From Rhodobacter sp. CZR27 (lineage in GTDB: Bacteria > Pseudomonadota > Alphaproteobacteria > Rhodobacterales > Rhodobacteraceae): 64,000 nt of DNA. Positions 39,342 to 58,752 of this stretch are shown here, piece by piece. Where the stretch lies: the NCBI RefSeq assembly GCF_002407205.1, contig NZ_CP023548.1, positions 334,501-398,500 on the forward strand. The letters are read 5' to 3'. The translations under genes were made by a program, and so were the position numbers. Positions within the stretch are counted from its first letter, which is position 1; each line of letters begins with the position of its first letter. Under the pieces are notes generated by a model. The model made no database searches. It worked only from the letters and a program-made list of their open reading frames with translations, and was not told the origin of the DNA.

Positions 39342-39374
39342 GCGCGCAGCGATTCGGGTTGCGCGCTGTTTTTT
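39342..39374 (+). terminator. Terminator-like stem between secE and nusG
   Basis: GCGCGCA (39342-39348) and TGCGCGC (39360-39366) form a perfect 7-bp stem, followed after TG by six T residues (39369-39374). It is a strong intrinsic terminator signal 60 bases after secE, in a gap where secE and nusG are usually co-transcribed. Confidence 0.75.
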
Positions 39375-39443
39375 GTTCTGGGGGCGGACGCCTGTCCGCC
39401 GGAAGATGCGGGGAAAGCCCCGCGCGAAGAGGTAGGCTGAGGC

Positions 39444-39980
39444 ATGGCGAAGCGTTGGTATTCGGTGAGCGTTCTCTCGAACTTCGAGAAGAAGGTCGCC
39501 GAGCAGATCCGGACGGCCGTGGCGGATGCCGGTCTTCAGGAGGAGATCGACGAGGTTCTCGTGCCGACCGAAGAGGTGATCGAGGTCCGGCGCGGCAAGA
39601 AGGTGACCTCCGAGCGTCGTTTCATGCCGGGCTATGTGCTGGTGCACATGGAAATGTCGAACCGCGGCTACCACCTGATCTCCTCGATCAACCGGGTGAC
39701 AGGGTTCCTCGGGCCGCAGGGCAAGCCGATGCCGATGCGCGACTCGGAAGTGAACACGATCCTGAACCGCGTCGAGGAAGGCGAGGCGCAGCCGCGCAGC
39801 CTGATCCGCTACGACATCGGCGAGACGGTGAAGGTGACGGACGGCCCGTTCGAGGGCTTCTCGGGCATGGTCGAGGACGTGGATGAAGAGCATTCGCGCC
39901 TCAAGGTGACCGTCTCGATCTTCGGCCGGGCCACCCCGGTCGAGCTGGAATTCACGCAGGTCGCCAAGGGCGGCATCTGA
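39444..39980 (+). CDS. nusG: Transcription termination/antitermination factor NusG
   Basis: Transcription elongation factor binding RNA polymerase and Rho or ribosomal S10. The 178-residue protein has the NGN domain (RWYSVSVLSNFEKKVAEQI, PGYVLVHMEM) and a KOW domain (GETVKVTDGPFEGFSGMVEDVD) at about 124-178. It is flanked by terminator-like structures and rplK. Confidence 0.97.
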   Translation: MAKRWYSVSVLSNFEKKVAEQIRTAVADAGLQEEIDEVLVPTEEVIEVRRGKKVTSERRFMPGYVLVHMEMSNRGYHLISSINRVTGFLGPQGKPMPMRDSEVNTILNRVEEGEAQPRSLIRYDIGETVKVTDGPFEGFSGMVEDVDEEHSRLKVTVSIFGRATPVELEFTQVAKGGI

Positions 39981-40072
39981 CGTGCATCGCGTGGGAGGCG
40001 AGCGCGCCCGTGGGGCGTGACGGACCGGACCACTAAACTCGCCCCCTGGGGCAGTGACAGAGGAGAGGCCAC

Positions 40073-40525
40073 ATGGCCAAGAAAGTCATCGGGCAGCTGA
40101 AGCTGCAAGTGAAGGCGGGGCAAGCCAACCCGTCCCCGCCGGTCGGTCCGGCGCTGGGTCAGCGCGGCCTGAACATCATGGCCTTCGTGAAGGAATTCAA
40201 CGCGAAGACCGCCGACATCGAGCCGGGCACGCCCACTCCGGTCATCATCACCTACTACCAGGACAAGTCGTTCAGCCTCGAGCTGAAGACGGCGCCGGCC
40301 TCCTACATGCTGAAGAAGGCCGCGGGCCTTCCGTCGGTGGGCAAGCGCAACCGTCCGAAGGGCTCGACCAAGCCGGGCCGCGAAGTGGCGGGCACGGTGA
40401 CCGCGGCGCAGATCCGCAAGATCGCCGAAGCGAAGATGAAGGATCTGAACGCCAACGACATCGAGGCGGCGATGCAGATCATCCTTGGCTCGGCCAAGTC
40501 CTGCGGCATCGAGGTCAAGGGGTAA
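40073..40525 (+). CDS. rplK: 50S ribosomal protein L11
   Basis: Forms the GTPase-associated centre with L10-L12 and 23S rRNA and is needed for stringent activation of Rel. The 150-residue protein begins [32 protein letters not shown] and includes the conserved [31 protein letters not shown] precedes the ATG by 8 bases. It is tightly linked to rplA (3 bases). Confidence 0.98.
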   Translation: MAKKVIGQLKLQVKAGQANPSPPVGPALGQRGLNIMAFVKEFNAKTADIEPGTPTPVIITYYQDKSFSLELKTAPASYMLKKAAGLPSVGKRNRPKGSTKPGREVAGTVTAAQIRKIAEAKMKDLNANDIEAAMQIILGSAKSCGIEVKG

Positions 40526-40528
40526 GTC

Positions 40529-41227
40529 ATGGCCAAGGTTGGAAAACGGACGCGCGCGGCGCGTGAAGCCTTCGTCGGCAAGGACCTGATCTCGCTCGAG
40601 GATGCGGTTGCGCTGATCAAGCAGGCGGCCTCGGCCAAGTTCGACGAGACGCTGGAAGTCGCGATGAACCTGGGCGTCGACCCGCGTCACGCCGACCAGA
40701 TGGTTCGCGGCGTCGTCACCCTGCCGAACGGCACGGGCAAGACGGTTCGCGTGGCGGTCTTCGCCCGCGGCGCCAAGGCTGACGAGGCCAAGGCCGCCGG
40801 TGCGGACATCGTCGGCGCCGAGGACCTGATGGAGACCATCCAGTCGGGCAAGATCGAGTTCGACCGCTGCATCGCGACCCCGGACATGATGCCGCTCGTC
40901 GGCCGTCTGGGCAAGATCCTGGGCCCGCGCAACCTGATGCCGAACCCGAAGGTCGGCACGGTGACCATGGACGTGGCCGGCGCCGTCGGCAACGCCAAGG
41001 GCGGCGAGGTCCAGTTCAAGGTCGAGAAGGCCGGTGTGATCCACGCCGGCGTCGGCAAGGTCTCGTTCGACACCGAGAAGCTCGCGCAGAACGTCCGCGC
41101 CTTCGTGGACGCCGTGAACCGCGCGAAGCCCGCCGGGGCGAAGGGCACCTACCTCAAGAAGGTGTCGCTGTCCTCGACCATGGGCCCGGGCGTCTCGGTC
41201 GACCTGAGCTCGGCGACGAGCCACTGA
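40529..41227 (+). CDS. rplA: 50S ribosomal protein L1
   Basis: Forms the mobile L1 stalk that helps tRNA leave the E site, and typically represses its own L11 operon by binding mRNA. The 232-residue protein contains the family signature around [25 protein letters not shown]. It is followed by a 224-base leader before rplJ, with tandem stems. Confidence 0.98.
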   Translation: MAKVGKRTRAAREAFVGKDLISLEDAVALIKQAASAKFDETLEVAMNLGVDPRHADQMVRGVVTLPNGTGKTVRVAVFARGAKADEAKAAGADIVGAEDLMETIQSGKIEFDRCIATPDMMPLVGRLGKILGPRNLMPNPKVGTVTMDVAGAVGNAKGGEVQFKVEKAGVIHAGVGKVSFDTEKLAQNVRAFVDAVNRAKPAGAKGTYLKKVSLSSTMGPGVSVDLSSATSH

Positions 41228-41233
41228 GAATTT

Positions 41234-41276
41234 CCGCGCGGCAACGCGCGGGATGACGGGGCGGCAACGCCCCGTC
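41234..41276 (+). repeat. Two GCAA-tetraloop hairpins after rplA
   Basis: CCGCGCG-GCAA-CGCGCGG (41234-41251) and GACGGGGCG-GCAA-CGCCCCGTC (41255-41276) are perfect stems with the same GNRA tetraloop, 3 bases apart. There is no T tract, so they may stabilise the L11-L1 message or form a processing site. Confidence 0.75.
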
Positions 41277-41451
41277 CTGTCCGAGACGGCGGGTGAGGGC
41301 GACCTCTTAATGTCCTGCCTGAGATGGGGATCGAGAAGGATTTTTGCGGGCAACCGCCGGATCTTGGCTCGGGACCACATCGCGGACCCGAACGCCCCGC
41401 TCGCGGGGCAGAAGTGAGCCGGGGGGAAACCCCCAAACTTGGAGTGAAACT
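41277..41451 (+). promoter_or_regulatory. rplJ leader (likely L10 autoregulatory RNA)
   Basis: A 175-base untranslated region before the L10 gene with several small stems, including GCCCCG-CTCG-CGGGGC (41394-41409) and GGGGG-AAA-CCCCC near 41422-41434, just before the ribosome-binding site. In many bacteria the L10-L12 complex binds such a leader (Rfam L10_leader) to repress rplJL; membership here is inferred from position. Confidence 0.5.
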
Positions 41452-41967
41452 GTGGATAGAGCCCAGAAAGAGAAAGTGGTCGAGGAACTCGGCCAGATCT
41501 TCGCAAGCTCTGGCGTGGTCGTGGTTGCACACTACGCAGGCGTCACGGTTGCTCAGATGCAGGACCTGCGCGCGCAGATGCGCGAAGTCGGTGGGTCCGT
41601 GCGCGTTGCCAAGAACAGGCTCGCCAAGATCGCCCTTGCCGGTCAACCCTGCGAAAAGATGGGTGACCTGCTCACGGGCATGACCGTGATGGCCTATTCC
41701 GAGGACCCCGTCGCTGCGGCGAAGGTTGCGGAAGCCTATGCCAAGAAGAACGACAAGTTCGTGATCCTTGGCGGGGCAATGGGCGACACGATCCTGGACC
41801 AGGCCGGTGTGAAGACCGTCGCCGCCATGCCGTCGCGCGAAGAGCTCATCGCTCAGATCGTGTCGTGCATCGGTGCGCCCGCGTCGAGCATCGCCGGGGC
41901 CATTGGCGCACCTGCTTCGAACATCGCCGGCATCCTCTCCACCCTGGAGGAGCGGGAAGCCGCTTGA
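41452..41967 (+). CDS. rplJ: 50S ribosomal protein L10
   Basis: Anchors L7/L12 dimers on the ribosome. The 171-residue protein starts at GTG 41452 ([18 protein letters not shown] seven bases ahead) and has the conserved [12 protein letters not shown] and the Ala-rich C-terminal helix that binds L12 dimers. Two near-repeats, [10 protein letters not shown] and [10 protein letters not shown], lie near the end. Co-transcribed with rplL after 69 bases. Confidence 0.97.
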   Translation: MDRAQKEKVVEELGQIFASSGVVVVAHYAGVTVAQMQDLRAQMREVGGSVRVAKNRLAKIALAGQPCEKMGDLLTGMTVMAYSEDPVAAAKVAEAYAKKNDKFVILGGAMGDTILDQAGVKTVAAMPSREELIAQIVSCIGAPASSIAGAIGAPASNIAGILSTLEEREAA

Positions 41968-42036
41968 GCAATCTCGTCGACCTGCGTGGGTTGTTGCCCA
42001 CCATGTTGGACCCCATCTAACTGAACGGAACAGAAA

Positions 42037-42411
42037 ATGGCTGATCTGAACAAACTCGCCGAAGAAATCGTCGGTCTGACCCTGCTCGAAGCCCAAGAGC
42101 TGAAGACGATCCTCAAAGACAAGTACGGCATCGAGCCGGCCGCCGGCGGCGCCGTCATGGTTGCCGGCCCGGCCGCTGCCGCGGCCCCGGCCGAAGAAGA
42201 GAAGACCGAGTTCGACGTCGTCCTGACCGACGCCGGCGCCAACAAGATCAACGTGATCAAGGAAGTGCGCGCGATCACCGGTCTCGGCCTGAAAGAAGCC
42301 AAGGACCTCGTGGAAGCTGGCGGCAAGGTGAAGGAAGGCGCTTCGAAAGCCGACGCCGAAGCCATGAAGAAGAAGCTCGAAGAAGCTGGCGCGAAAGTCG
42401 AGCTGAAGTAA
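42037..42411 (+). CDS. rplL: 50S ribosomal protein L7/L12
   Basis: Multi-copy stalk protein that recruits translation factors. The 124-residue protein has the N-terminal dimerisation helices ([26 protein letters not shown]), an Ala/Pro-rich hinge ([13 protein letters not shown]) and the C-terminal domain ending GAKVELK. It is followed by two strong stems before rpoB. Confidence 0.98.
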   Translation: MADLNKLAEEIVGLTLLEAQELKTILKDKYGIEPAAGGAVMVAGPAAAAAPAEEEKTEFDVVLTDAGANKINVIKEVRAITGLGLKEAKDLVEAGGKVKEGASKADAEAMKKKLEEAGAKVELK

Positions 42412-42448
42412 TCTCGCGGATGCCTCGCGCATCCAGCGGTTGAAATCG

Positions 42449-42479
42449 GGCTGGGTCCGACGGATTGTCGGGCCCAGCC
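42449..42479 (+). terminator. First stem-loop between rplL and rpoB
   Basis: GGCTGGGTCCGAC (42449-42461) pairs with GTCGGGCCCAGCC (42467-42479), 13 bp with one G-T, 5-base loop. No T tract follows. It may act as attenuator or RNase III cleavage site between L7/L12 and RNA polymerase genes. Confidence 0.6.
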
Positions 42480-42490
42480 GAACCTGTCTC

Positions 42491-42520
42491 GGAAGGGGCT
42501 TCCAGCCCGAAGCCCCTTCC
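42491..42520 (+). terminator. Second stem-loop between rplL and rpoB
   Basis: GGAAGGGGCTTC (42491-42502) and GAAGCCCCTTCC (42509-42520) form a perfect 12-bp stem with a 6-base loop, only 11 bases after the first one. Again no T tract. Confidence 0.6.
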
Positions 42521-42655
42521 AAGGCGTGGTTCGAGGTTCGGGAGCCCTCCGGTGGGACGGCGGGCGTGAATGGGACCTCCCCCCTTCTTCGCAAGCGGCG
42601 CATGCCCGTGGCCCGACGGCACGTGCGCCCGCGAAAACGAAAGGTGACTTCGAGC

Positions 42656-46789
<4,134 letters not shown>

Positions 46790-46796
46790 CGGTTGC

Positions 46797-51113
<4,317 letters not shown>

Positions 51114-51130
51114 TCGTCCGGCACTGAGAC

Positions 51131-51172
51131 GGGGGCCTCCGTGCACGTCGCACGGGGGCCCTTGCTTTTTTC
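51131..51172 (+). terminator. Rho-independent terminator after rpoC
   Basis: GGGCCTCCGTGC (51133-51144) and GCACGGGGGCCC (51150-51161) form a 12-bp stem with one wobble pair, followed by TTGCTTTTTT, 17 bases past the rpoC stop. Confidence 0.93.
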
Positions 51173-51234
51173 CGGTTTCCGCCTTTCGCCCGGCCGCGGG
51201 CCCGACTAGCCTGCGTCGGAAGACGGAGATTCCC

Positions 51235-52158
51235 TTGCCCCTCTCGGACAATCTGCGCGGCGCGATCGCCATGAACGTGGCGATGGCGGCCTTCACGGTG
51301 AACGACGCCCTGATGAAGGCGGTGACGCAGAGCCTGCCGCTGTTCGAGGCCATCGCGCTGCGCGGCCTCGTCACGCTGCCGTTCCTGTTCCTGTATGGCT
51401 CGAGCGTCGGCGGCCTGCGCTTCCGGCTGCCCCGTCCCGACCGAAAGCTGCTGTCGATCCGGGTGGGCGCGGACGTGCTGGCGACGGTCACCTACCTTTC
51501 GGCGCTGATGGTGCTGCCGCTCGCGAACCTCGTGGCGATCCTGCAGTCGCTGCCACTGGCTGTCACGCTTGCGGCGGCGGTTGTCCTGAAGGAGCCGCTG
51601 GGCTGGCGCCGGATGCTGGCGATCCTCGCAGGCTTCGGGGGTGTTCTGCTGATCGTGCGCCCGGGGGCCGAAGGATTCAGTGTCTGGTCGCTGCTCGGCC
51701 TTGCCTCGGTCGCCTGCGTGGTGGCGCGGGATCTGGCGACGCGACGGCTCGGACCGGCGGTGCCCTCCGCCACCATTGCGATCTGGACCTCGCTCGCGGT
51801 GACCGTGATGGGGATTGCGGGCGCCCTCGTCGCGGGGCTTCAGCCGGTCAGCCTGCGCGAGGCACTGCTGATCCTTGTCGCCGCCGGGGCGCTGATCCTG
51901 GGTTATCTGTTCATCGTGGCCGCGATGCGGGCGGGCGACATCGGCTTCGTCTCGCCCTTTCGATACACCGGCCTGATCTGGGCCATCGGCCTCGGCTGGC
52001 TCATGTTCGGCAACCTTCCGGACGCGATGACGCTGGCCGGATCGGCCATCGTGGCGGCGGCGGGGATCTTCACCCTCTGGCGCGAGGCGCGGCTTGCCCG
52101 CCGGCAGGAGGCGCCTGTTGACATCCCCCGCGACTCCCCCTATACGCCGCCTACCTGA
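51235..52158 (+). CDS. DMT superfamily transporter (EamA)
   Basis: A 307-residue inner-membrane protein with about ten helices in two repeated EamA halves, such as MNVAMAAFTVNDALMKAV, YLSALMVLPLANLVAILQSLPLAVTLAAAVVLKEPLGWRR and FRYTGLIWAIGLGWLMFGNLPDAMTLAGSAIVAAAGIFTLWREARL. It probably exports or imports small metabolites; substrate unknown. TTG at 51235, with GGAG at 51224-51227, is a plausible start; the next ATG is at 51271. Its 3' end contains the likely promoter of the str operon. Confidence 0.87.
   Translation: MPLSDNLRGAIAMNVAMAAFTVNDALMKAVTQSLPLFEAIALRGLVTLPFLFLYGSSVGGLRFRLPRPDRKLLSIRVGADVLATVTYLSALMVLPLANLVAILQSLPLAVTLAAAVVLKEPLGWRRMLAILAGFGGVLLIVRPGAEGFSVWSLLGLASVACVVARDLATRRLGPAVPSATIAIWTSLAVTVMGIAGALVAGLQPVSLREALLILVAAGALILGYLFIVAAMRAGDIGFVSPFRYTGLIWAIGLGWLMFGNLPDAMTLAGSAIVAAAGIFTLWREARLARRQEAPVDIPRDSPYTPPT
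52118..52146 (+). promoter_or_regulatory. Strong sigma-70 promoter of the str operon
   Basis: TTGACA (52118-52123), exactly 17 bases, TATACG (52141-52146). It is the best promoter match seen in the window. It sits inside the last codons of the transporter gene and gives a leader of about 215 bases before rpsL. Confidence 0.75.
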
Positions 52159-52369
52159 GCTGCGGGCTCCTCGGCCTGCGGCCAGCCTCAGTTAACTGTA
52201 GTGGTCATGATCCGGGCTCCGCGCCCCGATCCTCTGGAATTCCACCGCGTCGTCCCCGCAAAGGGACGTCCGCGGTTTTGGTGTTTGTGCGAACAGGCAC
52301 CGCGAACGGCGCCCCCCGACCGGATCCGGGCAGGCGTGAATGAAACGGGTTGCAACACGGGGAACGTGA

Positions 52370-52741
52370 ATGCCAACGATCCAACAGCTCATCCGCAAGC
52401 CGCGGGAGCCGAAACGAGTCCGCTCCAAGTCCCAGCACCTGGAGTCCTGCCCGCAGAAGCGTGGCGTCTGCACGCGCGTCTACACCACGACGCCGAAGAA
52501 GCCGAACTCCGCTATGCGTAAGGTCGCCAAGGTCCGCCTGACCAACGGCTTCGAGGTGATCTCCTACATCCCCGGCGAGAAGCACAACCTGCAAGAGCAC
52601 TCCGTCGTGCTCATCCGCGGCGGCCGCGTGAAGGACCTTCCGGGCGTTCGCTACCACATCCTGCGCGGTGTCCTCGATACCCAGGGTGTCAAAGATCGTC
52701 GTCAACGCCGTTCGAAATACGGCGCGAAGCGTCCGAAATAA
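52370..52741 (+). CDS. rpsL: 30S ribosomal protein S12
   Basis: Decoding-site protein. The 123-residue sequence [12 protein letters not shown]..., with wild-type Lys43 ([10 protein letters not shown]) and [11 protein letters not shown], predicts streptomycin sensitivity at this locus. GGGGAA lies before ATG 52370. First gene of the str operon; rpsG follows after 12 bases. Confidence 0.98.
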   Translation: MPTIQQLIRKPREPKRVRSKSQHLESCPQKRGVCTRVYTTTPKKPNSAMRKVAKVRLTNGFEVISYIPGEKHNLQEHSVVLIRGGRVKDLPGVRYHILRGVLDTQGVKDRRQRRSKYGAKRPK

Positions 52742-52753
52742 GGAGTTCCGGGT

Positions 52754-53224
52754 ATGTCCCGTCGTCACGCAGCCGAGAAGCGCGAAATCCTGCCCGACGC
52801 CAAGTTCGGCGATACGGTGCTGACCAAGTTCATGAACAACCTGATGATCGACGGCAAGAAGTCGGTCGCGGAATCGATCGTCTACAACGCGCTCGACCGG
52901 GTCCAGACCCGTCTGAAGCGCGAGCCGCTCGAAGCCTTCCACGAGGCGCTCGACAACGTGAAGCCCTCGGTCGAGGTGCGCTCGCGCCGCGTCGGCGGGG
53001 CCACCTACCAGGTTCCGGTCGAAGTCCGCACCGAGCGCCGTGAGGCCCTTGCGATCCGCTGGCTGATCACCGCCGCGCGCAAGCGCAACGAGAACACCAT
53101 GGAAGAGCGTCTCGCCGCCGAGCTCGCCGATGCCTGCAACAACCGCGGGACGGCCGTGAAGAAGCGGGAAGACACCCACAAGATGGCCGACGCGAACAAG
53201 GCGTTCAGCCATTACCGCTGGTAA
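52754..53224 (+). CDS. rpsG: 30S ribosomal protein S7
   Basis: Nucleates assembly of the 30S head and typically represses the str operon by binding the rpsL-rpsG region. The 156-residue protein has [36 protein letters not shown] and the end [23 protein letters not shown] precedes the start. Confidence 0.98.
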   Translation: MSRRHAAEKREILPDAKFGDTVLTKFMNNLMIDGKKSVAESIVYNALDRVQTRLKREPLEAFHEALDNVKPSVEVRSRRVGGATYQVPVEVRTERREALAIRWLITAARKRNENTMEERLAAELADACNNRGTAVKKREDTHKMADANKAFSHYRW

Positions 53225-53248
53225 CCACTCAGCCTGAGGACCATCCAG

Positions 53249-55366
<2,118 letters not shown>

Positions 55367-55370
55367 GCGC

Positions 55371-55409
55371 GGTGGGCGATCAGCCCACCCTACCCAACCC
55401 CGTAGGGTG
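55371..55409. repeat. REP-like palindromic element between fusA and tuf copy 2
   Basis: GGTGGGC (55371-55377) pairs with GCCCACC (55383-55389) around GATCA; the overlapping CACCCTAC (55386-55393) pairs with GTAGGGTG (55402-55409). The two stems share bases 55386-55389, so only one can fully form. Similar GTAGGGTGGGC palindromes are common intergenic repeats in proteobacteria; I saw no second copy in this window. Confidence 0.55.
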
Positions 55410-55441
55410 CACCCCACCCGCGACACATTCAGGAGGCCATC

Positions 55442-56617
55442 ATGGCAAAGGCAAAGTTCGAGCGGACGAAACCGCACGTCAACATCGGCACGATCGGCCA
55501 CGTTGACCACGGCAAGACGACGCTGACGGCCGCGATCACCAAGTACTTCGGCGAATTCCGCGCCTACGACCAGATCGACGGCGCCCCGGAAGAGCGCGCC
55601 CGCGGCATCACGATCTCGACCGCCCACGTGGAATACGAGTCGGACACCCGCCACTACGCCCACGTCGACTGCCCCGGCCACGCCGACTACGTGAAGAACA
55701 TGATCACCGGTGCCGCCCAGATGGACGGCGCGATCCTCGTGGTGTCGGCCGCCGACGGCCCGATGCCGCAGACCCGCGAGCACATCCTGCTCGGCCGCCA
55801 GGTGGGCATCCCCTACATGGTCGTGTTCATGAACAAGGTCGACCAGGTCGATGACCCGGAACTTCTCGAACTGGTCGAGATGGAGATCCGTGAGCTGCTG
55901 TCGTCCTATGACTACCCCGGCGACGACATCCCGATCATCAAGGGCTCGGCGCTGCATGCGATGAATGGCACCGAGAAGGAAATCGGCGAGGACGCGATCC
56001 GCGCCCTGATCGCCGCCGTTGACGAGTACATCCCGACCCCGGCCCGCGCCGTGGACCAGCCGTTCCTGATGCCGGTCGAGGACGTGTTCTCGATCTCGGG
56101 CCGCGGCACCGTGGCCACCGGCCGCATCGAGCGCGGCGTGGTGAAGGTGGGCGAGGAACTCGAGATCGTCGGCATCCGCCCGTCGAAGAAGACGGTCTGC
56201 ACCGGCGTCGAGATGTTCCGCAAGCTGCTCGACCAGGGCGAGGCGGGCGACAACGTCGGTCTGCTGCTGCGTGGCGTGGACCGCGACGGGATCGAGCGCG
56301 GCCAGGTGCTGTGCAAGCCCGGCTCGGTGAAGCCGCACACGAAGTTCGAGGCCGAGGCCTACATCCTCACGAAAGAGGAAGGCGGCCGCCACACCCCGTT
56401 CTTCGCGAACTACCGTCCGCAGTTCTACTTCCGCACCACCGACGTGACCGGCACGGTTCAACTGCCGGAAGGCACCGAGATGGTGATGCCGGGCGACAAC
56501 CTGAAGTTCAACGTCGAGCTGATCGCGCCGATCGCCATGGAAGAGAAGCTCCGCTTCGCCATCCGTGAAGGCGGCCGCACCGTCGGCGCCGGCGTCGTCT
56601 CGAAAATCATCGCGTAA
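55442..56617 (+). CDS. tuf: Elongation factor Tu, copy 2
   Basis: Second EF-Tu gene, located in the str operon after fusA, with a strong AGGAGG ribosome-binding site. The protein is identical to copy 1 over all 391 residues. Silent differences are scattered, for example in codons near both ends, and the stop is TAA here but TGA in copy 1. Flanking DNA is unrelated, so homogenisation is confined to the gene. Confidence 0.98.
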   Translation: MAKAKFERTKPHVNIGTIGHVDHGKTTLTAAITKYFGEFRAYDQIDGAPEERARGITISTAHVEYESDTRHYAHVDCPGHADYVKNMITGAAQMDGAILVVSAADGPMPQTREHILLGRQVGIPYMVVFMNKVDQVDDPELLELVEMEIRELLSSYDYPGDDIPIIKGSALHAMNGTEKEIGEDAIRALIAAVDEYIPTPARAVDQPFLMPVEDVFSISGRGTVATGRIERGVVKVGEELEIVGIRPSKKTVCTGVEMFRKLLDQGEAGDNVGLLLRGVDRDGIERGQVLCKPGSVKPHTKFEAEAYILTKEEGGRHTPFFANYRPQFYFRTTDVTGTVQLPEGTEMVMPGDNLKFNVELIAPIAMEEKLRFAIREGGRTVGAGVVSKIIA

Positions 56618-56688
56618 TCGCAAATTGGCAGAGGGGCGGGGGGACGACCCAAGCCCCCCCGTTTCCCGCCAAGCCCGAGGGCATGTAA

Positions 56689-56997
56689 ATGCAAGGTCAG
56701 ACTATCCGCATCAGGCTGAAAGCCTTCGATTACCGGGTGCTGGACGCCAGCACCCAGGAAATCGTGAACACGGCGAAGCGGACCGGCGCGCAAGTGCGCG
56801 GCCCGATCCCGCTGCCGAACAAGATCGAGAAGTTCACCGTTCTCCGCGGTCCGCACATCGACAAGAAGTCGCGCGACCAGTGGGAGATCCGGACGCACAA
56901 GCGCCTTCTCGACATCGTCGATCCGACCCCGCAGACCGTGGACGCGCTGATGAAGCTCGACCTCGCGGCCGGCGTGGACATCCAGATCAAGGTTTGA
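56689..56997 (+). CDS. rpsJ: 30S ribosomal protein S10
   Basis: First protein of the S10 operon; S10 also acts as NusE in antitermination and contacts NusG. The 102-residue protein begins [22 protein letters not shown] and has [24 protein letters not shown]. It lies 71 bases after tuf copy 2 with no clear terminator between, suggesting transcription from the str promoter. Confidence 0.98.
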   Translation: MQGQTIRIRLKAFDYRVLDASTQEIVNTAKRTGAQVRGPIPLPNKIEKFTVLRGPHIDKKSRDQWEIRTHKRLLDIVDPTPQTVDALMKLDLAAGVDIQIKV

Positions 56998-57010
56998 GGG
57001 GTCCACGACA

Positions 57011-57727
57011 ATGCGCTCTGGTGTTATCGCCAAGAAGCTGGGCATGACCCGGCTGTTCCTCGAGGACGGCAAGCAGGTTCCCGTGACCGTCCTCCAACTC
57101 GACTCGCTCCAGGTCGTCGCGCAGCGCACGGCCGAGAAGGATGGCTACACCGCCGTCCAGCTCGGCGCGGGTGCCGCCAAGGCGAAACGGACCTCGGCCG
57201 GCATGCGCGGCCACTTCGCGAAAGCAAACGTGGAGCCCAAGCGCAAGATCGCCGAATTCCGCGTCACGCCGGACTGCCTGATCGACGTCGGTGCCGAGAT
57301 CACCGCTGACCACTACTTCGCGGGTCAGTATGTGGACATCGCCGGCACCTCGATCGGTAAAGGCTTTGCCGGTGCGATGAAGCGGCACAACTTCGGCGGT
57401 CTGCGCGCCTCGCACGGCGTGTCGATCAGCCACCGCTCGCACGGTTCGACCGGCCAGTGCCAGGACCCCGGCAAGGTGTTCAAGGGCAAGAAGATGGCCG
57501 GCCACATGGGTGCAGCCCGTGTGACCACGCAGAACCTGCAGGTCGTCCGCACCGACAGCGACCGCGGCCTGATCATGGTGAAGGGCGCCGTTCCCGGTTC
57601 GAAGGGCGGCTGGGTCACCATCAAGGATGCCGTGAAGAAGCCGGTGCCGGAACAGGCGATCCGTCCGGCGGCGATCCGCGCGGCGGCTCTGGAAACCTCC
57701 GTTGGAGGCGAAAGCAATGAAGGCTGA
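57011..57727 (+). CDS. rplC: 50S ribosomal protein L3
   Basis: Early assembly protein near the peptidyl transferase centre. The 238-residue protein starts [16 protein letters not shown] and has the signature [49 protein letters not shown]. The C-terminal tail is a little longer than E. coli L3 (209). It overlaps rplD by 11 bases. Confidence 0.98.
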   Translation: MRSGVIAKKLGMTRLFLEDGKQVPVTVLQLDSLQVVAQRTAEKDGYTAVQLGAGAAKAKRTSAGMRGHFAKANVEPKRKIAEFRVTPDCLIDVGAEITADHYFAGQYVDIAGTSIGKGFAGAMKRHNFGGLRASHGVSISHRSHGSTGQCQDPGKVFKGKKMAGHMGAARVTTQNLQVVRTDSDRGLIMVKGAVPGSKGGWVTIKDAVKKPVPEQAIRPAAIRAAALETSVGGESNEG

Positions 57728-58337
57728 AGTCATCAAGCTGGACGCGAGCCCCGCGGGCTCGATTGAACTCGACGACGCGATCTTCGGCCTCGAGCCGCGC
57801 GCCGACATCCTGCACCGCGTGGTGCGCTGGCAGCGGGCGAAAGCCCAGGCCGGCACCCACTCGGTGCTCGGCAAGTCGGACGTGAGCTACTCGACCAAGA
57901 AGATCTACCGCCAGAAAGGTACCGGCGGCGCTCGCCACGGGTCCAAGAAGGCGCCGATCTTCCGTCACGGTGGCGTCTACAAGGGCCCGACCCCGCGCAG
58001 CCACGCCCACGACCTGAACAAGAAGTTCCGGGCGCTGGGTCTGAAGCACGCGCTGTCGTCGAAGGCCACGACCGGCAACCTGATCGTGATCGAGGACATC
58101 GCGCTGACCGAGGCGAAGACCGCGGTTCTCGCCAAGGCGGTGAAGGAGCTCGGCTGGAAGCGCGTGCTCGTCATCGACGGCGCCGAGATCAACGAGAACT
58201 TCGCCAAGGCGGCACGCAACCTCGAGGGCGTCGATGTGCTGCCGTCGATCGGGGCGAACGTCTATGACATCCTGAAGCGTGACACCCTCGTGATCACGAA
58301 GGCGGGTGTCGAAGCTCTGGAGGCTCGTCTGAAATGA
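57717..58337 (+). CDS. rplD: 50S ribosomal protein L4
   Basis: Lines the exit tunnel; in enterobacteria it represses the S10 operon. The 206-residue protein has the tunnel loop [28 protein letters not shown] at 57717 (GGAGG at 57704-57708) is used; the frame is open a few codons further. It overlaps rplC and rplW, indicating coupling. Confidence 0.97.
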   Translation: MKAEVIKLDASPAGSIELDDAIFGLEPRADILHRVVRWQRAKAQAGTHSVLGKSDVSYSTKKIYRQKGTGGARHGSKKAPIFRHGGVYKGPTPRSHAHDLNKKFRALGLKHALSSKATTGNLIVIEDIALTEAKTAVLAKAVKELGWKRVLVIDGAEINENFAKAARNLEGVDVLPSIGANVYDILKRDTLVITKAGVEALEARLK

Positions 58338-58630
58338 CCGCCAAACCCGAACACTACGATGTGATCCGCAAGCCGGTGATCACCGAGAAGGCGACCATGA
58401 CCTCCGAGGCCAATGGCGTCGTCTTCGCGGTGGCGATGGACGCGACCAAGCCGCAGATCAAGGAAGCGGTCGAGGCGATCTTCAACGTCAAGGTCAAGGC
58501 GGTGAACACCACCGTCACCAAGGGCAAGACGAAGAAGTTCAAGGGCCGTCCCGGCGTCCGCTCGGATCGCAAGAAGGCCTATGTGACGCTCGAGGAAGGA
58601 AACACCATCGACGTCACCACCGGCCTCTGA
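58334..58630 (+). CDS. rplW: 50S ribosomal protein L23
   Basis: Docking site for trigger factor and SRP at the tunnel exit. The 98-residue protein has [18 protein letters not shown] at its start and [30 protein letters not shown]. Its ATG overlaps the rplD stop (ATGA). It is followed by a terminator-like stem before rplB. Confidence 0.98.
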   Translation: MTAKPEHYDVIRKPVITEKATMTSEANGVVFAVAMDATKPQIKEAVEAIFNVKVKAVNTTVTKGKTKKFKGRPGVRSDRKKAYVTLEEGNTIDVTTGL

Positions 58631-58650
58631 TAAAAGGCCGACGAATCTTG

Positions 58651-58682
58651 CGGCCCCGGGTTTCCGGGGCCGCGGATTTTTA
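58651..58682 (+). terminator. Terminator-like stem between rplW and rplB
   Basis: CGGCCCCGG (58651-58659) and CCGGGGCCG (58664-58672) form a perfect 9-bp stem with GTTT loop, then CGGATTTTTAT. It looks like an intrinsic terminator inside the S10 operon, 20 bases after the rplW stop. Confidence 0.75.
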
Positions 58683-58752
58683 TCACCTGGGGATCTTCGG
58701 AGCCCTGTACCGGACCCGCAAGGGGTCCTCTAGCTGACGGAAGACAGGAAGC

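Noticed and set aside
41234..41276. CRISPR-like repeats from the paired hairpins
   Set aside because: Only two non-identical stems with no spacers; they are RNA hairpins.
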